Source: Begonia masoniana (Eukaryota; Streptophyta; Magnoliopsida; Cucurbitales; Begoniaceae). From it: 64,000 nt of DNA. Positions 32,825 to 45,968 of the stretch are shown here, piece after piece. The notes under the pieces are model-generated. The model did not search any database and was not told where the DNA came from. It saw nothing but the letters and a program-made list of their open reading frames with translations. The stretch lies in NCBI GenBank assembly GCA_022432975.1, contig CM039502.1, forward strand, positions 18,981,453-19,045,452. The letters run 5' to 3'. Every line of letters starts with the position of its first letter. Position 1 is the stretch's first letter. The position numbers and the translations under genes are program-made.

Positions 32825-34202
32825 TGATAACTCTTAAATTAGAGTTATTTTATACTATTTTTAATTGATATAATTTGTATGAATTGAGTGAATGTAAGAA
32901 GAAATTAGTATGATTTATTATAATTGCTACATAATGCTGCAGCATCACAATATTGGTTGAATTTAATGTATTTCATGCATATTCTCATAAAAACAAGCAG
33001 ATTTGTATCACTAATGAATATTATATTTAAATATAGAATTATTAGCGGGAATATCGAATTTAAATGATGAAAATTATGGAGAGAGAGAAATGAATCAAGA
33101 AGATTATTGTTACCAAAATAAAGGGCAAAAATCAAGGAAAAGAGAAAAAAAAATATAACAGATCTGGAAAAGAGGAGGAAGACACGTAGAACAAAAAAGA
33201 AGAAATCAAGAAGAGGCAAAAATCAAGGGGGAGGAGAGAGAATTTGGTTTTCTGGAGAACGAAATAATAGAAAAAAAAAGCTTAAAAAGGGAAAAAAGCT
33301 TGGCTACAAAAAAAGGCTGAAAGGGGACTTGAACCTAGGATCAAAGACCTAGGGGAAAAAACCTTGAAGGTTGTAGAAGAACACCAAGGTTCTGTAACCC
33401 AGAAGAGCAAAAGGACAAAAAAAGATGAAAGGGAGGCAGAAGATAGTGACTACAGATTCGACTTCAACAATTTTCTCCTTCTACTTTTATTGATTTTTCA
33501 TTAATGAATATTTTTATTTTTCATTTTATTGTCATGATTTTAGGCTAAACTTTTCATATCTTGGTTAGGACGATAGTACTCGTTACGGTTTTTGCTACGA
33601 TTTTGGTTTTGTTTATGCAATTGTTTATTGAACAATTATTTGTGATATTCATTGCTAAGTCAGATCATATCGATAGATAGGTTGACAATCCATGTTTATA
33701 TTGTATCGATAGATAGATATAAATTCTAAGATGTGCAAATAATTAATCGGATTAAATTGTTACAACGTAGTTAGCATTAATTCGATTGGCAATAAGAATA
33801 GGGCAATTAGAAAATTCAATATTAGTTACATTCCTTAAAGGTTGAAAGAAATTCTAATTTGAATTTACCTAGGCAATTCGAAAGAATCCTAGAAATTATT
33901 TAATTCTTGCTGTTCATAAACAATACTGCAGAGCATTACTAGAGAATCAGTAGTAAAATTATCGTAACGAAGAAATTGATCCTAGCCAAGGCTTCTATTC
34001 ATCGATTTAACCTCATTTATTTTGTTGTCTTTTGTTACATCATTATTTAGATTTAATTCTAATTATTGTCATATATCATTTTAGTATTTTTATAGTGAAT
34101 TTAAACATAGTTAACAATATCCTCGTGGGATCGATACTTTACTTACTCATTACTTTGTTAGCGACACGTGCACTTGCGTGTAAGTGTGTAAAATCACTAA
34201 CA
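32825..34202 (+). mobile_element. E7 5' LTR
   Basis: Starts TGATAACTCTTAAATTAGAG, ends ATCACTAACA, and is directly followed by the primer site. Contains AT-rich and purine-rich blocks. No gene. Confidence 0.92.
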
Positions 34203-34208
34203 ATTTTT

Positions 34209-34223
34209 TGGCGCCGTTGCCGG
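34209..34223 (+). other. E7 primer-binding site (tRNA-Asp type)
   Basis: TGGCGCCGTTGCCGG, the characteristic primer site of plant Athila/Tat-group elements. Confidence 0.85.
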
Positions 34224-34924
34224 TGATATTTCTTAATTATTTTATTTTGCTATAATTTCTTATATTTGTTTTTATTTATTTTTTTTAGGTACATTATATC
34301 CTTGACGATTGAAGAAGCTAATATGTATAACCAGGAAGAAAGAAGAATCGTTCTGAATCAAATAATGGATGACCGAGATCGACCTATTTAGGACTTCGTC
34401 ATTCCCACGCTCGACGACCTGAATCCCGGTATTGTGAGACCAGAATTATATGCCACCCGATTCGAGCTTAAACTGGTCATGTTTCAGATGCTCCAAACCA
34501 TTGGACAGTTTAGTGGAATGGTCACAGACAATCCTCATCATCATCTCAAAGCATTTGGAGAAGTGAGCGACTCGTTTCATTTTCCTGGAGTTTCAGTAGA
34601 GGCCTTACGGCTAAAGCTTTTCCCCTATTCTTTAAGAGGCCGAGCACGAGATTGGTTGGATAACATCCCATCAAATATGTAACGCCCCAAACCCGCCCCG
34701 GGCCCGGTGCGTCACGTTGCAAACAAATCCCGTGTTTAAAATGACGTTTAAAATAATTTTCGTAAAATATTCGGCTCGGTTTTGTAAAATCCCGGCTCGA
34801 TGTTCGGGTTTTTCGAACCCTCAAATTTTCTTGGAACACGTGTCTAAAATACGTTAAAATACGTTGGAAAAATGTCGGGTCAAAACATGTTGGAAATTGG
34901 GAGAAAAATAAAGAAAAACTAAGA

Positions 34925-35190
34925 TTTTGCACCAAAAGGGTGCTGGGCGCGCGCTGGGCGCCAGGAGCGCCCAGGCCGCGCGCTGCGTGCGCGCTACGCG
35001 CGTGCGCTATGCGCGCCGCACGCGCTACACGCGCGCGCGCGTCCGCGCGCTGGGGCACACCAACGCGCCCCATTCACAATTTCCACGACCGATCGTGGCT
35101 AAATGCCCGATCGGTCGGGCCTTCTCGGGTTTTCTTCACCCAAAAACTTCCCGACCGCGACCGGTCATGCCCCGGGCCCGATCGATCGGG
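34925..35190. repeat. GC-rich low-complexity block in solo LTR A
   Basis: Dense CGCG and alternating purine-pyrimidine runs (for example ACACGCGCGCGCG at 35,026-35,038) and repeated CGATCGGTCGGGC motifs. The Ala/Arg-rich open frames here are a product of composition. Confidence 0.8.
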
Positions 35191-35776
35191 CCGGCTCGGG
35201 TTTTTCATCACTAAAAACACCCTAAAATGCCCTTTTTAACCTTTTTCCACTTTCCTACACATTTTAACACTTTTCTACATCCCCGACACCTCCAAAAATT
35301 CTGAAAATTTAAACATACCTTCCCGACACCTAAATCTTCGAGTCCCGTAAAAATCTCAAAAAACCGACTTAAAACGAATAAATACAAAAATAGCGAACAC
35401 AACCCAACGTTAGTTATTTTAAAATCAAAACAGGCAATATAACGCCTAAAACTTTAAATACCCAAAACCTGAAATAAATCCCGGAAAACACACAGCTTCC
35501 ATCACGAACAACTATACTCACTACCCATCTCTAAATCAACTCGTAAACCCGGTAACAGACATACGAAAATATTTACGAACACAATTTACCATAACTTAAT
35601 AAAGTTTCCTAACTCCCACAAAACAACATTTCCACACACCAACAATCCATACCAAAATACTTACAAATTAAACTATCCATGTCAAACATTCACCTCCCAC
35701 TACCCGAGACATCCAGTGGTCAAAACGCCCCGACAATAACCTGCACCGACGGACTCCGTACTCCTCCGACTGCAGC

Positions 35777-36645
35777 CTAATTCTCGGTAGTCTCGTCTAC
35801 CTCACCTGTAAACAAATCGTCACCTACACCACAGAACACACCAAAAAGGTAAGCCTAACGCTTAGCAAGTAGGGAAATAATGCACAACCACACACTAAAT
35901 GCTCGACTCAACCCTAACATGCAGTTTCTACTCACTCTGTTGCTTTCTTTTCATTTCGGTTGCATTTATCTTTCACTTCCAGGTGAATCAAGTAGGCACA
36001 CGCCCCCACACAGTCCAGGACGGCCACGCCTTGACCCACGGAGCTAGACCTGGAGGCACACGTCCTAACACAGTCCAAGACGGCCAACCGAATCTCCTCC
36101 AATCGATCGTAGAATCCTCATCGCGCACTTCAAGCACGAGTGCACTTCAAGCACGAACCTCATTGTGCACTTCAAGCACGGGTGCACTTCAAGCACCAAC
36201 CCCATTGTGCACTTCAAGCACGAACAGGTTGAGGTCGAGAAATTCATACTCACGACTCATTACGTACATTAGAATCCCCCAATCGATCGTAGAATCCCCG
36301 TCGTGCACTTTAAGCTCGAGTGCACTTCAAGCACAAACCCTATTGTGCACTTCAAGCACGAATAGGTCGAGGAATTCATACTCACGACCACGTTGCAAAT
36401 CTTTTCTTATCTTTCATTTCATTCATACCGCTCAAGGATGCAAAACACGTAATTTCGTAGTTTAGAAAAACCATGATGCGTGACACACGATGCATGACAC
36501 AAAGCAAAACATAGCAACAATCAAACAATCCCTATCGTTCTATGGTGTAGGCCCGAAGGCAACAAACACGCACTCCACTACTTACCTGGTTGCTGCTCGA
36601 TACTTCCTCGTTCACTTCGTCCAACAAAACCAAATGTTCGATCAC
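35777..36645 (-). other. Candidate LTR exons 2 and 3 (solo LTR A)
   Basis: Minus strand. Middle exon 36,645-36,586 (60 nt, after TTGTAAG, before GTAAGT). The hairpin GCC-UUCG-GGC (36,560-36,551) then CTACA. After the acceptor GGTGTAG the terminal exon 35,823-35,777 (47 nt) reads DDLFTGEVDETTEN and TAG in phase 1. The middle exon is open in the same frame. Confidence 0.5.
36112..36365. repeat. GTGCACTTCAAGCAC repeats in solo LTR A
   Basis: Seven to eight copies of (G/T)GCACTT(C/T)AAGC(A/T)C, each able to pair GTGC with GCAC, inside two larger repeats beginning CAATCGATCGTAGAATCC. Lies in the candidate intron, in the slot where other LTRs have different tandem hairpins. Confidence 0.8.
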
Positions 36646-39114
36646 CTTACAATAATAGAAATGCACTTAGTAACAACCTAAATAAACTATAAGGATTTTT
36701 CTAACTAAACTAATCACACATTTCAACCTAAACTCACAACTTAACTCCAAACCCGATTTTACACCAAAAATTGACCGTCCAACTTCAAACGGTCGTAACT
36801 CTCTCGTTTTTCAACGGATTTTGACGTGCCACCCCATTTCGGAAACCTCTACACGTCTACTATCCATTGAAACACCCAAAATAACCAAACAAACAAATTA
36901 GCCAACTCAAAATTCAGCCAACAGAATCGGGTATATAGGTGTTCTTCAACCATTTTTGTGGAACACTTCACCAATCTTCAATCTAACCCTCAAATCTACT
37001 TAAATTAAGTCATCCAACAACTAAAACATCAAAATAGGGAAGAAATCTAACCTCTACACTCAATTTTCGGACTTCACCAATTAGGGTTTCCAAACCCTAT
37101 GCAAACTCTCACCAAACACCCTAAAAACCTCAACAAACCAACCCTTAATGTATACAATTGAAAACCCACATTATTTTACCTTGAAATCCCTTGAAGAACT
37201 TGAGAAGATGGAGGAGAGGAGGCTCTAGGGTTGCTGGTTTGTGGGAGGGAAGACAAGAGGAGGAAGATGACTCCAAATCTTTACAATTTTATCAATTTAA
37301 ACAATTAACTTTTTCACCTTTTTGTTTTTACCACCCAAATCTCTAAAATTTCACTTTAAACCCTCCCTTTTCACCATTGTCTTCCAACGTTTTTATGCCA
37401 AACAACTCTCCACTTTTCATTCATTTTATTTATTACTTTTCATACCATTAATGCATAAAAAAAAATCCTATTGGTTGTTTGACTTTTCAAACCCTTTGGT
37501 TTGAATCCACTTTATTTTCTCTTTTCTCTTCTCATCCTATCCCTTCTAAACCCCTCACAAAGCACTCTCATACCTCACTAACAAAGCACTCTCATACCTT
37601 AGGTCTAAACACGTAGTTAAAATTTTCCGGGTGTTACAAAATACTATCACTACATGGGGAGAGTTAGCCAAGAAATTTATTATGAAATATCATCCACCAG
37701 TGAGGAACGCGAGGATGAGGAACGAAATCATAAGTTTCCAGCAGCGAGATGACGAGTCACTGAACGAAGCTTGGGACAGATTCAATGACCTACTCAGGCA
37801 ATGCCCTAACCATGGAATACCACACTGGATTCAGTTGGAAACATTTTACAATGGAATAAATGGGCAGACAAGATCGATTATAGATGTTGCAGTAAACGAG
37901 ACACTTCTCTCTAAATCTTTTAATGAAGCTTATGATTTGCTTGAGAGGATGGCAGTGAACAGTTATCAATAGTCTTTAGAAAGATTTAACCGTACAAGGC
38001 GGGCACCTGAAGTTTACAATCTGGATGAGGTGTCAGCTTTGAATGCAAAGATTGCTATGCTGGAAAATGCGATCAAGGAGATGAACAAACCACCTAAGCC
38101 GTCAGCAAGAGAGATTTCATGCATGTTTTGTAGAGATAACACGAATGCAAATTCATGTCCCATTAATTCGGAATCTGAAAATTATGCATATAATAGGAAT
38201 GACAATCCCTACTCTCAATCGTACAATCCTGACTGGCAACAACATCTAGAGTTTCAATGGCTTTCGCAGCAGCAGAATGCTACAGCATCAAACAGACCTG
38301 CTGAAGATTACACTCAAGGCTTATCACAGCCAACTCATACTTCAATGCATCAAGAACAATCAGACAGCTTCGCCAAAGAATATGCTGCTGAGATAGATGT
38401 GATCTTGCAGAACTTGGCTGCATCAATGAAGAATATTGAGACACAAATGGGGAAGCTGACTCAATCTTTAAGCACATGAACAGCAGGACAATTACCAAGC
38501 AATACAGAAGTGCCACAAAGATCAGAAAATGAATATTGCAAGGCCACAATATTGAGGAATGAAAGTGAACTGGAAATTATAGAAAAACAACAGAAAGCAG
38601 AAAATTTAAACAAACAAGAAGAGTTGGTGGAACAAGATGATGTGAAAGAAGTAGAAAAGGATAATCTAGAAACTGGCATTGTAGAAACTGATGCTACAGC
38701 AATGCCACCACAACAACGATGTGAATTGGAAACTCAGAGGCCACCACCACCATTCCCTCAAAGACTACAGAAGCATACAGAAATAGAAATTTTTGGGAGA
38801 ATAAGGAGAGTCTTGGCTGTGGCGAAGACGTGAATGAGCAGCAGATTACTTTTAATGTATTGAAAGCTATGAATTGCCCGTTTGATGAAAAAGATTGCTT
38901 CAACGTATCTAAAAAGATGAAAATCCTGGAAAACACGAAGCAATTTTCTAGGAGTCACATGAAACAGTTTGAGGCATTAGTTCGAATGAAGGATAACCCA
39001 GAAGTTTTCAAGCCATTTGTTAAAAACACACTTACACTGGAGCTTAAGCACCTGCCATCTCACCTCAAACATCAAGTGACCATAGCATATCATCCACAAA
39101 ACATAGTAACGTGA

Positions 39115-40391
39115 AGCATGGAAAAGTCAAGCTGAGGACTTAAAACATCAAGTGCGTATTGGGAGGCAACCCAATTTTTTATATCCTTTTGTATTAGTTT
39201 TTATTTATTGTTCTTTGTTTGTTTTTGTTTTTGCTAAAAATAAACTCAGGTTTGCACAAATCAGGGAAGAAGAAGCTGATGAAGAGGAAGCAACATGAAC
39301 CCCCCCTTCTACTGGAACGAAAAAGGAGATTCCATGGAAGTACTTACCCTTAATTTTGCTTTATTTTGTTTAAATTCCTAATATATTTTGTTCAACAGTG
39401 GGGACACTGTCGAGTTTGAGTTTGGGGTCGAGGAAATGGTTAGAAAAATTGGCTAAAATTTGGCTGTTGGCTGTGACACATATCTAATGAATAGAAATGA
39501 AATTATTAAATATTTTCTAATTGAGTAAGTTGTTAAATAATGTAACTACCACACATTATTAGGAATTGATTTATATTTATTCCCATGAGCTTATTGTTAT
39601 CCTAACACACAAACTCCTTTTGGTTGCTTAGGAATATCATCCTTACTAAACTTTACAATTATATTTAAATGACAACAATTCAATGTTTTGATGAAGGACA
39701 TTAGTAATAAAAGACTTCTTCTAAAAAAAAAACAGAATATTAAAATAATAAGTTTGAGGGTAATATAAAAAAATAAATAAATAAATGCAATTTCCTAATC
39801 TACTTTCAATTTCAAGTGAACCTTTTAGATACTCGATGGGTAGAAATAAACTAGAGGAACTTTGGGAAGAACTCCATTGCATGATTATTGACTATACTCC
39901 TCTATTATTTTATATGAGTATGTATCTTTAAGTGACACTACTGAGTAACCGGAGGCCTTCATGACCAATGTTGTCAATCGCGTAAAAATGTAGTGTGACT
40001 TATAGAGAAAGTCAATACAAAAATTTTATATCCTCCTTGCTTAGTTGTGTTTTATATTATCAAAAAGAAGAACCTTTGAAAGCTAATTGACTTAGAAAAA
40101 TATTGAAGAATTGGTATTCTATTATATTCATTGTGATGTTTAGTTTTGATGGTTGAACTTAGCAATTTAAGAGGAGTTTGAGCACACACGCACTTTGAAA
40201 ATTAGTTCATTGGGAAATAAATCTATATTAGTTGATTTTAATTGTGATAGTGAAATTTTTCAATAATTTACAAGTTTCGAAATATCTTGAAAATTACATG
40301 GTATTGGTTGATGTTACCTTGTGAAGTTATTTAATTTTGATTTCGTTTTGCATCACTCGAGGACGAGTAATGGTTCAAGTTTGAGGGTATT
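39115..40391 (+). other. E7 3' internal non-coding region
   Basis: Begins with GGGAGGCAACCCAA (39,159-39,172), a sequence typical downstream of pol in Athila/Tat elements, and ends with a purine-rich stretch AAGTTTGAGGGT before the 3' LTR. No env-like frame is visible. Confidence 0.7.
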
Positions 40392-41768
40392 TGATAACTC
40401 TTAAATTAGAGTTATTTTATACTATTTTTAATTGATATAATTTGTATGAATTGAGTGAATGTAAGAAGAAATTGGTATGATTTATTATAATTGCTACATA
40501 ATGCTGCAGCATCACAATATTGGTTGAATTTAATGTATTTTATGCATATTCTCATAAAAACAAGCAGATTTGTATCACTAATGAATATTATATTTAAATA
40601 CAGAATTATTAGCGGGAATATCGAATTCAAATGATGAAAATTATGGAGAGAGAGAAATGAATCAAGAAGATTATTGTTACCAAAATAAAAGGCAAAAATC
40701 AAGGAAATGAGAAAAAAAAATATAACAGATCTGGAAAAGAGGAGGAAGACACGCAGAACAAAAAGGAAGAAATCAAGAAGAGGCAAAAATCAAGGGGGAG
40801 GAGAGAGAATTTGGTTTTCTGGAGAACGAAATAATAGAAAAAAAAAGCTTAAAAATGGAGAAAAGCTTGGCTACAAAAAAAAGATTGAAAAGGGACTTAA
40901 ACCTAGGGTCAAAGACCAAGGGGAAAAAAAACCCTAAAGGTTGTAGAAGAACTCCAAGGTTTTGCAACCGAGAAGAGCAAAAAGACAAAAAAAGACGAAA
41001 GGGAGGCGGAAGATAGTGGCTACATATTCGACTTCAACAATTTTCTCCTTCTACTTGTATTTTTCATTAATGAATATTTTTATTTTTCATTTTATTGTCA
41101 TGATTTTAGGCTAAACTTTTCATATCTTGGTTAGGACGATAGTACTCGTTACGATTTTTGCTACGATTTCGGTTTTGTTTATGCAATTGTTTATTGAACA
41201 ATTACTTGTGATATTCATTGCTAAGTCAGATCATATCGATAGATAGGTTGACAATCCATATTTATATTGTATCGATAGATAGATATAAATTCTAAGATGC
41301 GCAAATAATTAATCGGATTAAATTGTTACAACGTAGTTAGCATTAATTCGATTGGCAATAAGAATAGGGCAATTAGAAAATTCAATATTAGTTACATTCC
41401 TTCAAGGTTGAAAGAAATTCTAATTTGAATTTACCTAGACAATTCGAAAGAATCCTAGAAATTATTTAATTCTTGCTGTTCATAAACAATGCTGCAGAGC
41501 ATTACTAGAGCATCAGTAGTAAAATTATCGTAACGAAGAAATCAATCCTAGCCAAGGCTTCTATTCATCGATTTAACCTCATTTATTTTGATGTCTTTTG
41601 TTACATCATTATTTAGATTTAATTCTAATTATTTTCATCTATCATTTTACTATTTTTATAGTGAATTTAAACATAGTTAACAATATCCTCGTGGGATCGA
41701 TACTTTACTTACTCATTACTTCGTTAGCGACATGTGCACTTGCGTGTAAGTGTGTAAAATCACTAACA
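40392..41768 (+). mobile_element. E7 3' LTR
   Basis: Second copy of 32,825-34,202, ending ATCACTAACA before ATTTT. Confidence 0.92.
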
Positions 41769-41773
41769 ATTTT

Positions 41774-42400
41774 ACGTTCTATTTTCAACCGAAAAAATAG
41801 GATCTACAACTTATAAATTAACAAATGAATAATTAAAAGATTAATTATAATAGTTATTAAATATATGTTAAACGAGTCGGCCGAGCCTATCGAGACTGCA
41901 AACCTAATGAGCTGACCTCAAAAATTTTTTAACCAAAGTTTGCTTGCGAGCCGAGAGTCTAACGAGCTGAGCCGACTCAACGAGTCTAACATACATAAAT
42001 AAAATTATTTTATATAAAATTTTAGTTATTAAATCTATAATAAATGTTTATGATTGTAATGTTAAAATATGATAGTTACTTAGTTAGTTGTCTAAATAAT
42101 AAAATTATTTATTAATATAAAAATGACATGTAATTATAAAAAAATTATTTGAAACAAATATATAAAAAAAATATAACATTCATTATAAATTTTACAATTG
42201 CATCATTACAAATTAGATACATCCCAACTAGGTTGCCACTAATATAATTTTCAATCATGTGCAAAATGTCAAAAAAAATTACAAGTTAAAAAAATACTTC
42301 AAATTTCAAATTATAATATATCAAAATTTAAATGAGAAGCTTGTCTTCAACGTCCAAATTTTTAAAATCTTTCAGTATTTTATCATCTCGTTGTTGATTT
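41774..42400. other. AT-rich flank, possible hAT subterminal region
   Basis: Contains repeated short GAGCCGA / AACGAGT(C/T) words (41,872-41,990) such as occur near hAT ends, but no terminal repeat was pinned down. No gene before 42,420. Confidence 0.4.
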
Positions 42401-42419
42401 CTGGTAATTTCTTGTAATG

Positions 42420-43564
42420 ACGTCATTCCAATCATTCATACAAATTAGTGCCTCCAACGAGGTCGGGAGCAAGTCTTCCTCGGCTTTCATCATACACACG
42501 TCCATCTGCACTAAAACCAGACTCTGATACTATAGTAGAGATCAAAGTTGTTAGTAGATCGCGTGCTGTTATATAAATAATATAATATGTAGTGGAAAAT
42601 ATTTTTCACCAATTTGAAATATCAAAGTTCTCATCGGGAGAAAATTGATATCGAGTGTCAAAATAAATATCTAGTTCATTTCGCATAGAACTAGAATAAA
42701 CATTTGTATCTAATTGATTCCAAATATCATGAATACCAAATTATAGAGCTACAATAGCTCTACCACAAATACTAGAATTAGCATGTGATGAAGGATGTGA
42801 ACGATTAACATTAGAATATTTAGATTCATAAGAAGAATATAAACTATCAATTTCATGTGTTATTTGATCACTAGAAAGTAAATGAGTAATACGTAAATTA
42901 ATAGAAATTTTATTAATAATGAGACACAATCCTCTTAATTATATTTAGGATCCATTATGCATACATAACAAAAAATAAGAGGAATATCAAGACAATATTT
43001 TTAAAATTTTATTTTTATTGTATTAAGTATATCTCAAAATTCTTCTATTTATCGATATTATGCAAAATTACCCGTTAAGTTTACAAAAATTTGGAGAACA
43101 AGATGAGAAGTGAGATAATAAATTCTCGAATATTCATTTATATCATCATAAAATGATTTTAAAAAATCAAGAAATGTATTAGCTACATCACAACTAGATT
43201 TATCAAGATTAATACTTTGTGTTTTCTCATTAATAAAAACACAAATAACTTGCCAAAATGGTCTAAAATTTTCTAATATTAAATAAGTCGAATTTCACAT
43301 ATTATTTACATCAGTTTTTAATTTTCTTGGTTTAAATTGGACAACTTTACAAAAATCTCTACATAAGAATTGCGAATTTAATTAATTCAATATGAGGCAA
43401 AATATATTGTCATGTCATCTTTAACAACTAAATTTAAAATATGACATGTACATCTCATATGGAAAATAGAATTGTGAGAAATATCTAATTGAAAATAATT
43501 TTTAAAATGAGAAATAACAACATCGTTAGCACTACCATTATTAAGAGTTATGTTAAATATTCTA
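42420..43564 (-). pseudogene. hAT transposase, C-terminal half (RICESLEEPER-like)
   Basis: Minus-strand remnant. Upstream block: ITLNNGSANDVVISHFKNYF and MRCTCHILNLVVKD (43,560-43,420), the core of plant hAT transposases. Near the end: TARDLLTTLISTIVSESGFS with ADGRVYDESRGRLAPD (42,575-42,460), the hAT dimerisation domain. Many frameshifts between them. The N-terminal zinc-finger half is absent because an LTR interrupts at 43,565; TTCTA (43,560-43,564) would be the target duplication. Confidence 0.85.
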
Positions 43565-43771
43565 TGTAACACCCGACATTTTGCATATGTAATTATTCCC
43601 CGAATAATTAAGCGAAATTACTCTGATATTAATGCAATGACTATTTTTAATGAAATTGTTGACGTGTTTAATCGAAGGAGGGTTATTTGTGAGACTGAAT
43701 CAATTAACGAAATAATATTTTAGTTAGAAATGCATGGAGGGGTAAATTGGGAAGGAATTAAGGTAGGTGGG
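43565..43771 (+). mobile_element. E4-like LTR fragment, plus orientation
   Basis: First 207 nt of an LTR (TGTAACACCCGACATTTTGC) similar to the antisense of the E4 LTR end (46,880-47,076), inserted in the hAT gene. It is cut by the next LTR at 43,772. Its remainder is presumably right of the window. Confidence 0.8.
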
Positions 43772-44449
43772 TGTAATGCCCCGAATTATATAAACCCGGT
43801 TCGTTACTCATAGCTCGAACATAACTAAGAAACTTTGGACTAAATTTAAAACTTCGCTTGAAAGTCAAAATTTGACATTTTCTAAAACTTTAAAATATTT
43901 AAAGACTTGCAGCGGAAATCATTTAAGCAAAAATAGAGTTAAACAAAACTATAAAAAAACAATGTTTGAATAATCGGTTGGAATATTAAGAAATAATCGA
44001 CCAAAGAAAGTAAAGGTTTAATCGTGAAATACTTGAAAAGTTACAGAAGTCAAACGTATCTGCCGCTGAGCAAGGTCAATAGAAGAGACTGAAAAAGAAA
44101 AAAGAAGGCTTCTTTCGGGGACAAAACGACAAAAACTTTGGCTACGTCATCCAATGGATTTAACAAACGACGTCCACCGGTGACTAAACGACAAAGTCCA
44201 TTTTTCCTTCACAAGACAAAACAAAACTGAATACATTGCCCGGTCACTAAGTGACAAAAACCCATTGCTCGCAACCACCGGTCATACATCTACCGATGAC
44301 GTCAGCCGAATGATTTCCTTCACCCAAAAGACTAAATCTCGCATCCACCGGTGACGTCAGCAGGATGATTTCCTTCATCCGATCGACTTTATCTCACACC
44401 CACCAGTGAACTTCATTCACCAATGGTTGAACTTACAAATTTCACTCAA
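43772..44449 (-). mobile_element. Family-E LTR fragment (outer copy)
   Basis: Starts TGTAATGCCCCGAA like the LTR at 62,166, contains two GTGACGTCAGC sites (about 44,297 and 44,350) and stops where E5's left LTR begins. The rest is probably outside the window. Confidence 0.75.
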
Positions 44450-45117
44450 AGTAATGCCCCGAATGATCTGAACCCGGTTCGTTACACAAAAGTTCGTACA
44501 TGACTAAGAAATCTCATGTGACGACCCCAGACCCGATCGGGGCAGAGGAGCCATCACTCCGGACATTTAACAGAAAACGGAACATATATTTTTTTTTTTG
44601 AAGAAACAGAAAACAGACTGAACCTTTTTACAAACGAACCCTTGAAACTTTACAGAGAAAGAAAGCGTTCTCTGGATTTGAAAGTAAAACGGAAAGCAGT
44701 TAAAACTCGGACTTCAGTGATAAATGACAGGAGTAAAATAGGGAAATATAATTAAAAATGTAAGACAATAAGGAAAATCAGAATACAGAAGTCAGAGAAC
44801 TTTTATAAGTTGGTGACGGAAGAAAACTTGAAAGGAAAACGAGAACAGAATGAACGGCAGAAGAAATCAGAAGACTGAAGAAAACAGGAGACAGAACACT
44901 TTGAACGTTTAAATAAAAGGCTGGGTGGGCGACGGGCATGCAGAGGAAAACTTGATAAAATACATGCACTGAAAATAAATGAGAAATATAAACTGAAAGG
45001 CATATTGAAAGAAAGGCTACAGTGAATACCGGAATCGGGTGATCTATGGCCAAAGGAGTAAATAAAACGGGGCGGAAGAATTAGGCGGAAGATGTAAATA
45101 ACTGGGCGGAAGACTTA

Positions 45118-45394
45118 TGCTGACGTCAGCCGGAAGAAGTGGTGACGTCAGGCGGATGATACAGGCAGCAGACGGAATTCGGAGGAGATGATGACGTCAG
45201 CCGGAAGATGGATGACGTCAACCGGAAGATACATGCATTACATTGGGCGGATGACTTGGATGACGTTAGCCGGAAGATGTAATTTTAAACTGGGCAGGTG
45301 ATACAGACTAGCGGTAGAAGACTCTTATCGAAGGCATCTACCGAAGTGAACAGTAAACAGCGGTAGATGTGAATAAAACAGATGACGTCATCGG
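45118..45394. promoter_or_regulatory. TGACGTCA cluster, E4 left LTR
   Basis: TGACGTCA sites at about 45,120, 45,145, 45,193, 45,215 and 45,383, most followed by (G/A)(C/A)CGGAAGA. One site (TGACGTTA, 45,262) is mutated relative to the right LTR. Confidence 0.6.
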
Positions 45395-45968
45395 GCGATA
45401 TAAAAACAACGGGTGATGTAAAACAGAAGACTCTTACCGAAGACATCTACCAAAGTGAACAGTAAACAGAAAACTTCTACCAAAGATAGAAGACTTTTAC
45501 CGATGACAGGATATGGAAGACATAAAAATAGAAGAAGACATCTACCGATGCAGAAGCTTCTAAACTTCAAAAAAACTAAATTCAAAACATGATTTCTTTT
45601 GGACATACCAGAAAACATGACAGAAGTTTAAGAAATCAAACTGCATGGATAGCTCTAAAACTTGAGACCATCCATGCACAACCTAAAAGGAAGGATTTAC
45701 AAACAGTTCCAGAATATTTCAAAATATACATACATCTGTCAAATACAGAGGTTTAAAAACTTAAACATCAGAACCTATACATTATCCAAATTTCCAACAG
45801 AATCCCAACAGAGTTTTCAACAACCAAAAATACAGAATCCTAACATAGTTTAAAAACCAAACACAGAATTCCAGTAGGGTTTACAGACATAGACTTTACT
45901 TTGAATACTTAAACCTCGGGACAGGATTTGTCTGGCTGCAGCAACCATCCCGTGAGCTCCTCCCCCAA

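Larger units (their letters stand above)
34678..37638 (-). mobile_element. Solo LTR A (chromovirus type) inside E7 gag
   Basis: TGTAACGCCCC...TTCCGGGTGTTACA, 2,961 nt, flanked by AAATA on both sides (34,673-34,677, 37,639-37,643). No internal region or gene, so it is a recombined solo LTR. Orientation (minus) follows from the exon/hairpin motifs. It contains a GC-rich block, hairpin repeats and the candidate exons. A TATATA lies at 36,931-36,936. Confidence 0.93.
34323..39114 (+). pseudogene. E7 gag remnant, split by a solo LTR
   Basis: Starts MYNQEERRIVLNQIMDDRDR, with a stop at about 34,389, then the retrotransposon-gag block NPHHHLKAFGEVSDSFHFPG with LFPYSLRGRARDWLDNIP. After the solo LTR it resumes TITTWGELAKKFIMKYHPP, MRNEIISFQQRDDESLNEAW, LRQCPNHGIPHWIQLETFYN and so on. 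Further stops lie at 37,970 and 38,477. A CKATILRNESEL / PPPPFPQRL segment (38,550-38,770) ends the gag part. From 38,830, in another frame, ITFNVLKAMNCP and LELKHLPSHLKHQ match the segments around the protease-RT junction of this group, and there the coding similarity ends. Confidence 0.85.
32825..41768 (+). mobile_element. E7: non-autonomous Athila/Tat-like Ty3 element
   Basis: LTRs 32,825-34,202 and 40,392-41,768 (1,378 and 1,377 nt, a few per cent different by eye), both TGATAACTC...AATCACTAACA, with target duplication ATTTT (32,820-32,824, 41,769-41,773). The primer site is tRNA-Asp-like as in Athila/Tat elements. The interior holds a damaged gag, a scrap beyond the protease region and then non-coding sequence. 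RT, RNase H and integrase are missing, so it depended on a relative. A solo LTR interrupts gag. Confidence 0.9.

Noticed and set aside
34927..35239. Ala/Arg-rich open frames in the GC block of solo LTR A
   Set aside because: Product of low-complexity CG-rich sequence; no domain, and frames are open on both strands.
36112..36465. Ser/Thr-rich open frame over the GTGCACTTCAAGCAC repeats
   Set aside because: Generated by the repeats themselves; the frame is on the strand opposite to the LTR's motifs and has no homology.
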